64,000 nt of DNA from Pseudoalteromonas gelatinilytica (GTDB lineage: Bacteria > Pseudomonadota > Gammaproteobacteria > Enterobacterales > Alteromonadaceae), in assembly GCF_001641615.1 (NCBI RefSeq), contig NZ_LRRU01000014.1, positions 166,847 through 230,846 of the forward strand. Reading direction: 5' to 3'. The position numbers and the translations under genes were made by a program. Below, one piece after another: positions 14,483 to 22,432 of the stretch. Position 1 is the stretch's first letter. Every line of letters starts with the position of its first letter. The notes under the pieces are model-generated. The model was given only the letters and a program-made list of their open reading frames with translations, was not told where the DNA came from and made no database searches.

Positions 14483-17431
14483 CTAGAACGAGTAGCGGAA
14501 GCCGATGTTGTAGCGCGCACCATATTGGTTTGCACGTAACAGCTGCTCAGAGTAACGAACGTAAGTACGTTGCGTTTCATCTGTCAGGTTTAGACCTTCA
14601 ACAAACACCGTTAGGTTCTCGTTAACTGAATAGTTCACGTTAATATCCCACTGGCCATAAGACTCAGTAAAGATTGGTGAAGCATGTTGGTCAAAGCCTG
14701 TTAAGAACTCATCACGCCAGTTATAAGAAATACGAGCAGATAAACCGTTTAAATCATAAATCGCAGAGAAGTTAGCTGAATCACTTAAACCCGGTAGGGC
14801 AAATTGATAGCCAATAGCATCTCGGTCTGCTTCAACATCACCAAATACGAAAGTCGCGTTAGCGGCAATACCAAAGCCAGAATCACCAAACATATGTTGC
14901 GCTGCTAGTTCCCAGCCCCATAGGTTTGCTGTTTCAACGTTGTTATCACGCGATACGAAGAAGCTTGCCAGTGGATCTGTATCGTTACCAACGATAGGTG
15001 TGCCTTCTTCAGTGCCTTGGTTTTCGTTGATCTTATCGTGGATTGCTTGGTCAGATGGTTGCTCACCTGCTGCTGCTAAATCTTCACGCGCTTGCTCTGC
15101 ACGATCACCAATGAATGGGTCTGTAATACCATCAATCGTTTCTTCGGTTGTGATATTTACAAGGAAGTTATCAACTTGCTTACGATAGTAACCCGCAGAC
15201 ACATAGCTGCCTTCACCGTAGTAGTATTCAAGTGATAGATCGATATTATCTGAAGTATAAGGTTTTAAGTTCGGGTTACCCACAGCCACTTTACGTTGAC
15301 CCACTTTCGGGTTACCTAAGAATGACGTTGTTGAGCGAAGCGCGCCAACAGGAGGACGAGCAAGGCTACGGCTGTAAGAGAAGCGTGCAATAACGTCTTC
15401 AACTACTTCGATGTTCATATCGATGCTAGGTAAAAACTCTTTGCTGCTACCTTCACCGTTTGAGAATGAACGCTCATCAGCGTAAATGTAAGACCATTCG
15501 TTACCGTTAACCCATTCCATCGCAACAGCAGGGCGCTCTAAGCTGTTTGCTGTAACATCTGTTGATTCGTAACGTAAACCCGCAGTGATGTTCACTGGCA
15601 TACCGTTAAATTCTGTTTCGAAGTTAGCTTGTGCGTACACCGCAGTTGTTTCTTCGCTTACACGATGATCGTCATCGATTGGACCCGCTTGTACCATGCC
15701 GTTTACATCAGCAGGCCAGCTACATGCGCCAACGCCGCCATCAGGGTGATCACAGTCAATGCTTTCGGCAATCGCGACAATGTCATCGAAATCAGCATCG
15801 TAGTAGTAATTTAATAGCTTATCGCTACCACCACCAGAGAAGCCATCAAGTAAACCTGAGCTGTCTACACGAGTGAACATGCTGTCATCGTACCAATCAG
15901 CTGACATTAACCACCAACCAGCAGCAAGCTGACCTGAGTAGGCTGTCGTCGTACGGAAATCAATTTTAGTATGTGATACACCAAAGTTAATGCTCGATAG
16001 GGCGCCGCTGTTTTCGTTATACCACGTACCTTTTAACTGGTATTGGTCAAGGTCGTTGGTGTTAGTGTCTTTGTTTACACCGGCGAAAAGGGTCCCCATG
16101 TCGCTCGGTAAAATTTCTGCTTGGCCATTGGTTAATGTCATATCGATAAGTGGAATTTCGCCTTTGCTGAAGTCAGCCATTTTTTCGTCGATATTCACTG
16201 TTGGGTTTTCACACCATGAACATGACGTGTTACCAATAATCATAAACGCATCATGGCCGATACCCACACCGGCACTTTCAGCTGATGAATTGTGCGCATC
16301 AAACTCGATGTTTAAATTGTCTGTTACTTGCCAATCAATGTTTAAACCAAGTGATTTATTTTCGTTAGTTGTTGCACCGCGGTTTAAGTTTGTTGAGTAG
16401 TCACCACCAATTTCAGTTACTTGCGTGTAAGTACCGTTTTCATTAATCGTTGCTGCGCTAACATTACCACCATTGTTGAACCACACACCAAAGCTACGGC
16501 CATCTTTTTCAAACTCTAGCTTTGAGTAAGTGTAATCAACGGTTGCAGTAATGCGGTCATTCGGTGCGTATTGCAGCACAAGTTGACCATTGGTACGTTT
16601 ACGTGAATTGTCTGAAAACGCATAACCAGCATTTTGCGGGTACCAGGTTGCGCCATCACCGCGTTGGTTGTTATCTGTCAGTGCTAAATCAGGAGACGAT
16701 GAAATATCAACATTTGGGATCCAGTTATCAACCGCCATTGATTGTTCGCGGTTGTCACGCTCTTGAACTGAGCCTGAAATTAAAATACCGAATTTGTCAT
16801 CGTTGAATGTGTTGCTGTAGATACCTGATAGCTCAGGTGTTACATCATCACCTGTTTCGTTTGATGTGTCGTGAACTGCTTTTGCACCAATCGAAGCGTG
16901 TAAACCAGGGTTAGAAAGAGGTTTAGCTGTGGTGATATTAACTGTTGCACCAATACCCCCGCTAGGGATATCAGAACGCGCTGTTTTATATACTTCAACA
17001 CCGCTTACACTTTCTGTTGCGATGTCGCCAAAATCAAATGAACGACCGCCAGTTGTTGGCATTTGACGATTGTTAAGGGTTACTAAGTTAAATTCAGGAC
17101 CAAAACCACGAACCGTAATTTTGCTACCTTCACCATTACTACGGTCAATAGACACACCGGTAATACGTTGTAAAGATTCTGCTAGGTTGGTATCAGGGAA
17201 TTTACCAATGTCTTCAGAGGTAATTGCATCAACAACACCTGCAGATTGACGTTTGATATCCATTGATTTTACTAGGCTTCCGCGGATACCTGATACTTGT
17301 ATTACTTCAATATCACTTGCTTTGTCGGGCTGTTCTTCGGCGACAGCTGAGTGAGGAACTAGCGCGCTTAGACCCATTGCCATAGACAGGCTAATAGCAA
17401 GCTGCTTTTTCTTGAAAAGTGTGTGGTTCAT
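14483..17431 (-). CDS. TonB-dependent outer-membrane receptor for beta-glucan oligosaccharides
   Basis: A 982-residue receptor. I chose the ATG at 17431, which has a CTGGAG ribosome site and begins a signal peptide ending in AVA (about 1-31); a longer start at 17500 would place coding sequence over the operator. Residues 40-48 (DIEVIQVSG) fit a TonB box, the plug follows (about 50-170, with KFPDTNLAESLQRITGVSI), then a 22-strand barrel ending in Phe (GFRYSF) as required for outer-membrane insertion. Two LacI-type operators upstream and the linked GH16/GH3/GH1 genes point to laminarin-type oligosaccharides as cargo (inference). Confidence 0.93.
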   Translation of the reverse strand: MNHTLFKKKQLAISLSMAMGLSALVPHSAVAEEQPDKASDIEVIQVSGIRGSLVKSMDIKRQSAGVVDAITSEDIGKFPDTNLAESLQRITGVSIDRSNGEGSKITVRGFGPEFNLVTLNNRQMPTTGGRSFDFGDIATESVSGVEVYKTARSDIPSGGIGATVNITTAKPLSNPGLHASIGAKAVHDTSNETGDDVTPELSGIYSNTFNDDKFGILISGSVQERDNREQSMAVDNWIPNVDISSSPDLALTDNNQRGDGATWYPQNAGYAFSDNSRKRTNGQLVLQYAPNDRITATVDYTYSKLEFEKDGRSFGVWFNNGGNVSAATINENGTYTQVTEIGGDYSTNLNRGATTNENKSLGLNIDWQVTDNLNIEFDAHNSSAESAGVGIGHDAFMIIGNTSCSWCENPTVNIDEKMADFSKGEIPLIDMTLTNGQAEILPSDMGTLFAGVNKDTNTNDLDQYQLKGTWYNENSGALSSINFGVSHTKIDFRTTTAYSGQLAAGWWLMSADWYDDSMFTRVDSSGLLDGFSGGGSDKLLNYYYDADFDDIVAIAESIDCDHPDGGVGACSWPADVNGMVQAGPIDDDHRVSEETTAVYAQANFETEFNGMPVNITAGLRYESTDVTANSLERPAVAMEWVNGNEWSYIYADERSFSNGEGSSKEFLPSIDMNIEVVEDVIARFSYSRSLARPPVGALRSTTSFLGNPKVGQRKVAVGNPNLKPYTSDNIDLSLEYYYGEGSYVSAGYYRKQVDNFLVNITTEETIDGITDPFIGDRAEQAREDLAAAGEQPSDQAIHDKINENQGTEEGTPIVGNDTDPLASFFVSRDNNVETANLWGWELAAQHMFGDSGFGIAANATFVFGDVEADRDAIGYQFALPGLSDSANFSAIYDLNGLSARISYNWRDEFLTGFDQHASPIFTESYGQWDINVNYSVNENLTVFVEGLNLTDETQRTYVRYSEQLLRANQYGARYNIGFRYSF

Positions 17432-17475
17432 GCAAATCTCCAGATTTGGTTTTATTTTATGTTGTTGTCTATTTT

Positions 17476-17489
17476 TGTAAGCGCTTACA
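17476..17489. promoter_or_regulatory. LacI-type operator 3 (TonB receptor)
   Basis: Perfect TGTAAGCGCTTACA, identical to operators 1 and 2, 45 bases upstream of the receptor start. It places the receptor in the same regulon as the glucosidase operons about 11 kb away. Confidence 0.87.
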
Positions 17490-17528
17490 TTTTCTTTCAA
17501 AAAAAATCGCCGAACCCGATTTTATAAA

Positions 17529-17542
17529 TGTAACCGCTTACA
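17529..17542. promoter_or_regulatory. LacI-type operator 4 (TonB receptor, one mismatch)
   Basis: TGTAACCGCTTACA differs from the consensus palindrome at one position. Its centre is 53 bases from that of operator 3, again giving a paired arrangement, probably one strong and one weaker site. Confidence 0.75.
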
Positions 17543-17733
17543 TTAAGTTATTAGAAAGTAAAACAATCGTCAACACAAATAACGGTTTAAGATCAGAGGT
17601 AATATCTATGTTTATGTTATTATGGGAAATATTTTATCAAAAAGTTTCTGTTTTTTAGGTACAAAGGCAACGCCTTTCAGCTAAAATTAGAAAATTAGAG
17701 TCTTTTACATTTGTTAAAACAAGAGGTGTTTTT

Positions 17734-18345
17734 GTGCAATCAGTGAAATGGAATGAAGGTGTATTCACCCCAAGCAAAATCATTTGCGTTGGTCGTAATT
17801 ATACTGCGCATATTGCGGAGCTTAACAATGAAACACCAACAAATATGGTGCTGTTTGCAAAACCAAATAGCGCAATCACAGAGTCTCTTAAAAGTGAGCA
17901 TTTAGGTGAGGCACTCCACTTCGAAACTGAGCTCTGCTTTTTAGTTAAAAACAAACAACTGGCTGCGGTTGGGCTAGGGCTTGATTTAACCAAACGAGGC
18001 CTACAAAGCACGCTTAAAGAAAAAGGCCTACCTTGGGAGCGCGCAAAAGCATTTAATGGTTCTGCGCTTTTTACTGAGTTTGTCACGGTGAATGACAGTT
18101 ACCATTATCAATTTAGTTTGAAGATTGATGGTAAAGAGACCCAATTTGGCGATACGAAGTTAATGCTGCATAATGCTGAGCAAATCTTAGCCGAAATCAG
18201 TGAATTTATGGATCTAGAAGATGGCGATATCATTATGACTGGCACGCCTGAAGGGGTAGGGAAGGTTGTCGCTAATTCAAGCTTTGCTGTAACTCTTATG
18301 GATGATCAACAGGCGTTGCTATCTCATCAGTGGCAGGCTCTTTAA
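17734..18345 (+). CDS. Fumarylacetoacetate hydrolase family protein
   Basis: A 203-residue cytoplasmic enzyme of the FAH fold, similar in size to YcgM-type acylpyruvate hydrolases. Typical marks are the N-terminal KIICVGRNYTAHIAE, the metal-binding Glu pair in HFETELCF, Asp in FGDTKLML and the C-terminal GDIIMTGTPEGVG. The start is GTG at 17734 with an AAGAGGTG ribosome site. It stands alone; its 3' end overlaps the convergent solute-binding-like gene by 50 bases. The exact substrate (acylpyruvate, oxaloacetate or similar) is not evident. Confidence 0.9.
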   Translation: MQSVKWNEGVFTPSKIICVGRNYTAHIAELNNETPTNMVLFAKPNSAITESLKSEHLGEALHFETELCFLVKNKQLAAVGLGLDLTKRGLQSTLKEKGLPWERAKAFNGSALFTEFVTVNDSYHYQFSLKIDGKETQFGDTKLMLHNAEQILAEISEFMDLEDGDIIMTGTPEGVGKVVANSSFAVTLMDDQQALLSHQWQAL

Positions 18346-19222
18346 GCGGGTCTAAAATGTAGCGCTGGTAATAAGTTGAAAACTCAGGAAAGCTTTGTTC
18401 GAGCCAAGTTCGTTGGCTTTGCTGGTATCTCTCACTTGGCAGTACTTTGTTCTTCAGCGCCTCATTAATTTCTGCAAGCACTTTTTCGGCATAGTTATTA
18501 GGCGCGTTCGTTGAGCAACCAATGGCGCCAAATACCACATTCTGAGCCGGATTAACAATGGTGAGCTTTTGAATATTCTGTTGGTTTTGTTGATTGTAAT
18601 AATCAGCAACGTAGGGGTAATCAATGGTGTAATCAATGTAGCCATGCTCTAACTGCGAGAGCAAAGCAAAATTTGGACTACTGCCATTACCACTTAATGC
18701 TGCACTTTCGTAAAGCTTGGTATTTTTCGCTATAGCATCAAGCTTATTGCCAAATTTACGCGCATCATTTTGACCATAAATAAAATTGGCATCAGTGAGC
18801 AAAGAGATAAGTGATACTGGGTTACCGTGTTTTTGCTTAATTTTCAGTGCTTTCTCTTCGGTACTTAATACGCTAAAGGGTGGGTACACTGTGGTTGGGA
18901 TTGAGTAAGTAGCGCGGTTGGTTTTTTTATCACGATGGATCATGCAGGCATAGCACGCCATTTGTCCGTCATCGAGATATTTACTGCCACGTTTTTGCGG
19001 CAACATCACTTTGTTGTGGTTAATGTTGGGTAAGGCTTCAATCAACATATCGGTAATTTCATTGCATAGCCCACCATGGGGATAAGCGTTACTTTTCTCG
19101 ATAAAGAAGGGCTTACCATCATTTTCAAGCCAAGTAATTGAGAGCTGCTCAGAGGCATGAGTAATGGTGGCAAACAACGACCCTGCAACCACGCATAATA
19201 CTTGTTTTACGACTCTACTCAT
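18296..19222 (-). CDS. Periplasmic solute-binding-like protein (TIGR02285-type)
   Basis: A 308-residue exported protein with the fold of family 3 amino-acid-binding proteins. A signal peptide ends near THAS. I prefer ATG at 19222 over the in-frame GTG at 19228 because TAGGGTG is then well spaced. No permease or ATPase gene is nearby, so it may feed a sensor or act alone rather than in ABC import. Cysteines in the segment ACYACMIHRD are notable for a periplasmic protein. The last 50 bases overlap the convergent FAH gene. Ligand unknown. Confidence 0.75.
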   Translation of the reverse strand: MSRVVKQVLCVVAGSLFATITHASEQLSITWLENDGKPFFIEKSNAYPHGGLCNEITDMLIEALPNINHNKVMLPQKRGSKYLDDGQMACYACMIHRDKKTNRATYSIPTTVYPPFSVLSTEEKALKIKQKHGNPVSLISLLTDANFIYGQNDARKFGNKLDAIAKNTKLYESAALSGNGSSPNFALLSQLEHGYIDYTIDYPYVADYYNQQNQQNIQKLTIVNPAQNVVFGAIGCSTNAPNNYAEKVLAEINEALKNKVLPSERYQQSQRTWLEQSFPEFSTYYQRYILDPLKEPATDEIATPVDHP

Positions 19223-19313
19223 TAACACCCTACAAAGTTAAATGCTATGAGTAACTATACACTAAAGTATGGATAAACCTGTAGGTGAAACAGAAAAATG
19301 ATAAATTAGTGCT

Positions 19314-19340
19314 AGTGAGCCTACAGAGGGTAGACTCACT
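19314..19340. terminator. Hairpin between convergently spaced leftward genes
   Basis: AGTGAG-CTAC and GTAG-CTCACT pair with one internal mismatch, shortly after the stop of the aldo/keto reductase gene when read leftwards. There is no strong T-run, so terminator function is only possible. Confidence 0.35.
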
Positions 19341-19358
19341 CATATTTTCGAATATTAC

Positions 19359-20411
19359 CTAGAAAGGCATAGGATAGCGGGTAAATACGTCAGCGATTTT
19401 ATCGTTAGCTTCATCGCTTAATTGCACCGAGAAAGCATCGATATTTTCTTTTAACTGCGCCATTGATGTTGCACCTATAATCGTTGAGCTTACGCCATCC
19501 ACTTGATCACACCAAGCCAATGCAAGTTGTGAAGGTGTTAAATTAAAGGCGTTAGCAATTTCAACATATTCAGCAATCGCAGCGCGTGATTGTGCTGTGT
19601 CTCTAAATAGGCCATTACGTTGCACTAGCGTCCAACGACTACCTTCAGGGCGAGCACCATTTAAGTACTTACCACTTAGCATGCCGCCACCTAGGGGTGA
19701 CCAAGGTAGGTAAGCAATATCTTCATGAATACATTGTTCAATCAAATACGGCCAATCTTTGGCGTGCAATAAACTAAATTCGTTTTGAATCGATACCATG
19801 CGCGGAAGGTTATGCTGCTCACTTAAGCGTAAGTACTGGCTGATGCCCCAAGGTGTATCGTCTGATAAACCACAGTGCTTAATTTTACCAGCCTTGATAC
19901 AGTCATTCAGCCCTTCAAGAATATCTAACATACCCGCGATATTTTGATCAGTGTCAGCCTCTGAGAAGCACACTTTACCTGGCCACTGTTTACCAAAGTG
20001 CGGTGATGTACGGTTAGGCCAATGTAATTGGTATAAATCGATAACCTCAGTTTGCAAGCGTTTAAGAGATGCATCAACGGCTTCAACCACTGCTTGGCGA
20101 GTAATATCGCCTGCATCGCGTACCCAAGGTAAGCCGTTACCCGCAATTTTAGTGGCAATGACAAGATCATCGCGTTTGTCTTTATTACGCGCTAACCAAT
20201 TACCGATGATCTCTTCTGTCTTACCGTAGGTGTCTGGAGAAGGTGGTACGGCATACATTTCGGCAGTATCAATAAAGTTAACGCCTTTATCTAATGCATA
20301 GGCGATTTGTTCATCGGCATCGGCTTGGTTGTTTTGCATACCCCATGTCATGCTACCTAAGCAAACACGAGATACATCAATACCACTTCGACCAAGTGGG
20401 CTATAAAGCAT
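19359..20411 (-). CDS. tas: NADP(H)-dependent aldo/keto reductase, Tas family
   Basis: A 350-residue cytoplasmic oxidoreductase. It follows E. coli Tas closely in the N-terminal region (VSRVCLGSMTWGMQNN, NFIDTAEMYAVPPSPDT). The catalytic tetrad positions are present: Asp in FIDTAEMY, Tyr in the same motif, Lys in VIATKIAG and His in LYQLHWPNR. The start has an AAGGATC ribosome site. It lies 12 bases after a thioesterase gene and is probably cotranscribed with it. The physiological substrate is not known for this family. Confidence 0.9.
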   Translation of the reverse strand: MLYSPLGRSGIDVSRVCLGSMTWGMQNNQADADEQIAYALDKGVNFIDTAEMYAVPPSPDTYGKTEEIIGNWLARNKDKRDDLVIATKIAGNGLPWVRDAGDITRQAVVEAVDASLKRLQTEVIDLYQLHWPNRTSPHFGKQWPGKVCFSEADTDQNIAGMLDILEGLNDCIKAGKIKHCGLSDDTPWGISQYLRLSEQHNLPRMVSIQNEFSLLHAKDWPYLIEQCIHEDIAYLPWSPLGGGMLSGKYLNGARPEGSRWTLVQRNGLFRDTAQSRAAIAEYVEIANAFNLTPSQLALAWCDQVDGVSSTIIGATSMAQLKENIDAFSVQLSDEANDKIADVFTRYPMPF

Positions 20412-20423
20412 AATAGATCCTTG

Positions 20424-20852
20424 TTAATCGCTAGAATGGGCTTTAAGTGCAGTTAATAACTCATCATTTAACTGCGCTTTTTTACCCGTTTTAAAATTAA
20501 ACATAACCACTTGTGATGAGCCAATGGTTGTTACTGCGTCTTGGCTTTCACTAAATACAGTGTAATGCATCATAAAACGATCGTGTTCAATGTCACTAAT
20601 CTTTACACCAACATGCACCGTATCAGGAAATGTCACCGGGCGTTTATAGCGAGCATTGTTTTCGCTGATCACCGGACCCACACCTGTTACTTGTAAATCT
20701 TTAAGAAAACCTAGTTGAGTAAAAAAATCGATACGGGCTGTTTCAAAGTAGCGAAAATACACCACATTATTGACGTGCTGCAGGGCATCCATTTCACCCC
20801 ATGCAACATTAATTTTTGTTCTGATAGGGTGTTGTTCTATAAACGATTGCAT
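20424..20852 (-). CDS. Acyl-CoA thioesterase, 4-hydroxybenzoyl-CoA type (hot-dog fold)
   Basis: A 142-residue single hot-dog-fold protein. The family motif with the catalytic Asp is seen in WGEMDALQHVNNVVYFRYFE (19-38). Such enzymes hydrolyse acyl-CoA esters and work as tetramers. It is the first gene of a two-gene leftward unit with the Tas-like reductase. Substrate chain type cannot be told from the sequence. Confidence 0.88.
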   Translation of the reverse strand: MQSFIEQHPIRTKINVAWGEMDALQHVNNVVYFRYFETARIDFFTQLGFLKDLQVTGVGPVISENNARYKRPVTFPDTVHVGVKISDIEHDRFMMHYTVFSESQDAVTTIGSSQVVMFNFKTGKKAQLNDELLTALKAHSSD

Positions 20853-21005
20853 AGTAAATCTTCGTTGATTGTGAGAAAACTTAGGTTAGCAATATGCTGC
20901 TTTTAGCTCAAGGAAATTAGAAAGCTCAGTAGATTGTGCTAGATTTATAAGTTCACGCTTACGTAAAGTGTGAGCAAAATGAACACACATTAAAGGACCT
21001 TAATT

Positions 21006-21212
21006 ATGCAGCAACTAACCTTGAGGGTGATAAAGTGGATTGCACTTTTCATCTTACTCGCTCTAGCTTTGCTCTGTTATAGCATGGGCACAATGTCAGG
21101 ATTTATCGCTTTAATTGTCGTGGGCTTGTTATTCGAAGCCGCGTTTTGGTTATTTGGCGCACGGCTTATCAGTCGCAAAAAACCAAACCAACAAACAAGC
21201 CAAACCTCTTAG
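21006..21212 (+). CDS. Small two-helix membrane protein, function unknown
   Basis: A 68-residue protein with two hydrophobic segments (about 9-30 and 33-52) and a basic, Gln/Ser-rich C-tail (RKKPNQQTSQTS). The start at 21006 is preceded by AAAGGACC, a good ribosome site. It lies 61 bases upstream of dinB, but the LexA box lies between, so dinB has its own promoter. I do not recognise a family. Confidence 0.65.
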   Translation: MQQLTLRVIKWIALFILLALALLCYSMGTMSGFIALIVVGLLFEAAFWLFGARLISRKKPNQQTSQTS

Positions 21213-21243
21213 CTTGCACTCTCAGGAAGTTTAAATATAATAA

Positions 21244-21259
21244 CTGTATATATAAACAG
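21244..21259. promoter_or_regulatory. LexA (SOS) box of dinB
   Basis: CTGTATATATAAACAG matches CTGT-N8-ACAG exactly and lies 14 bases before the dinB start. DinB is a classic SOS gene, so this site is expected and serves as an internal control for the topB site at 59211. Confidence 0.88.
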
Positions 21260-21273
21260 TTGTTGTATTCCTG

Positions 21274-22326
21274 ATGAAAAAATTCATTCACATCGATATG
21301 GACTGCTTTTATGCAGCCGTTGAGATGCGTGATAACCCCGCGCTTGCCAATGTGCCACTGGCTATAGGTGGTAATAGTCGTCGCGGGGTGCTATCAACAG
21401 CTAATTATATTGCCCGTAAATATGGTGTGCGCTCGGCGATGTCGAACTATCACGCCAAACAACTGTGCCCCGATCTGGTTATCGTGCCCGGACGCATGCA
21501 GGTTTACAAAGAAATCTCCACGCAAATTCGCGCCATTTTTGCAAAGTACACTGACCTTATTGAGCCGTTATCGTTAGATGAAGCCTACCTTGATGTAACC
21601 GACAGTACCGCATGCAAAGGCAGTGCAACTCTGATGGCAGAGCAAATCCGCCAAGAAATCTATGACACCACCGGACTAACAGCCTCAGCGGGCGTTGCGC
21701 CAATTAAGTTTATTGCCAAAATAGCCAGCGATGAAAATAAGCCTAATGGTCAGTTTGTGGTATTGCCCGATCAAGTTGATGACTTTTTGGCGAGTTTACC
21801 GCTTGGCAAAATTCCTGGCGTAGGCAAGGTGACATTAGAAAAGCTGCAACTTAAAGGGCTTTACACGGGGGCTGATGTGCGTGCGAAAGGGGTTAATTGG
21901 ATGCAGCAGCACATTGGTAATTTTGGCGTGTCTTTATATCAAAAGTGTGCAGGCGAATACGTTGGCAAAGTGTCAACAGAGCGAGTGCGAAAGTCGCTCA
22001 GTGTTGAGCACACCTATGAATACAACAAAAATAATTTAGACGAGTGTTTAAGCCAGTTACCCCGCTTGATGGATGAATTAACTCGTCGTCTTGATAGACA
22101 ACAATTAAACAACCGCATCAATAAATTATCGGTGAAGGTCAAGTTTGCCAATTTTGTTGTGACCAGTGCCGATCAAAGCCACCATCAATTAGACGAACGC
22201 ATTTTTGCTGAGTTAATGAGCAAAGCCTATGAGCGAGGTAACAACCAGCCAGTACGCCTGCTAGGGATAGGTGTCGGAATAAAGAGTCAGGCTCACGAGC
22301 ATTTTCAGCTGAGTATATTAGACTAA
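21274..22326 (+). CDS. dinB: DNA polymerase IV (Y family)
   Basis: A 350-residue translesion polymerase. The catalytic acidic residues are visible in HIDMDCFYAAVE (Asp8) and SLDEAYLDV (Asp-Glu). Helix-hairpin-helix (GKIPGVGKVTLEKL) and the little-finger domain follow. Length is the usual one. It copies past damaged template bases with low fidelity. A LexA box sits directly upstream, indicating SOS control. No beta-clamp motif was assigned with certainty at the C-terminus. Confidence 0.96.
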   Translation: MKKFIHIDMDCFYAAVEMRDNPALANVPLAIGGNSRRGVLSTANYIARKYGVRSAMSNYHAKQLCPDLVIVPGRMQVYKEISTQIRAIFAKYTDLIEPLSLDEAYLDVTDSTACKGSATLMAEQIRQEIYDTTGLTASAGVAPIKFIAKIASDENKPNGQFVVLPDQVDDFLASLPLGKIPGVGKVTLEKLQLKGLYTGADVRAKGVNWMQQHIGNFGVSLYQKCAGEYVGKVSTERVRKSLSVEHTYEYNKNNLDECLSQLPRLMDELTRRLDRQQLNNRINKLSVKVKFANFVVTSADQSHHQLDERIFAELMSKAYERGNNQPVRLLGIGVGIKSQAHEHFQLSILD

Positions 22327-22432
22327 AGGTTAACACCTTGGTGCTTGAAAGTTTGTTAGTGTCTAGTTGGGGTGCTAGGCCTGCCTAGTTCAACACCTTA
22401 GACAACATTATAACTTAATAAGAGAGATGACT

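Larger units (their letters stand above)
17432..17733. other. Intergenic region between TonB receptor and FAH hydrolase
   Basis: 302 bases without a gene. The left part carries the ribosome site and two operators of the receptor. On the minus strand TTGAAA (17495-17500) could be its -35, with the downstream operator lying in the spacer and an AT-only -10. The right part holds the promoter of the FAH gene, which I cannot place precisely, and the AAGAGGTG ribosome site at 17720-17727. Confidence 0.6.

Noticed and set aside
15990..16400. Open frame of 136 residues antisense to the TonB receptor
   Set aside because: The receptor frame carries clear family sequence; the opposite frame has none.
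17432..17500. Longer start of the TonB receptor
   Set aside because: It would place the signal peptide 23 residues inside the protein and the operator at 17476 in coding sequence; the ATG at 17431 has a good ribosome site.
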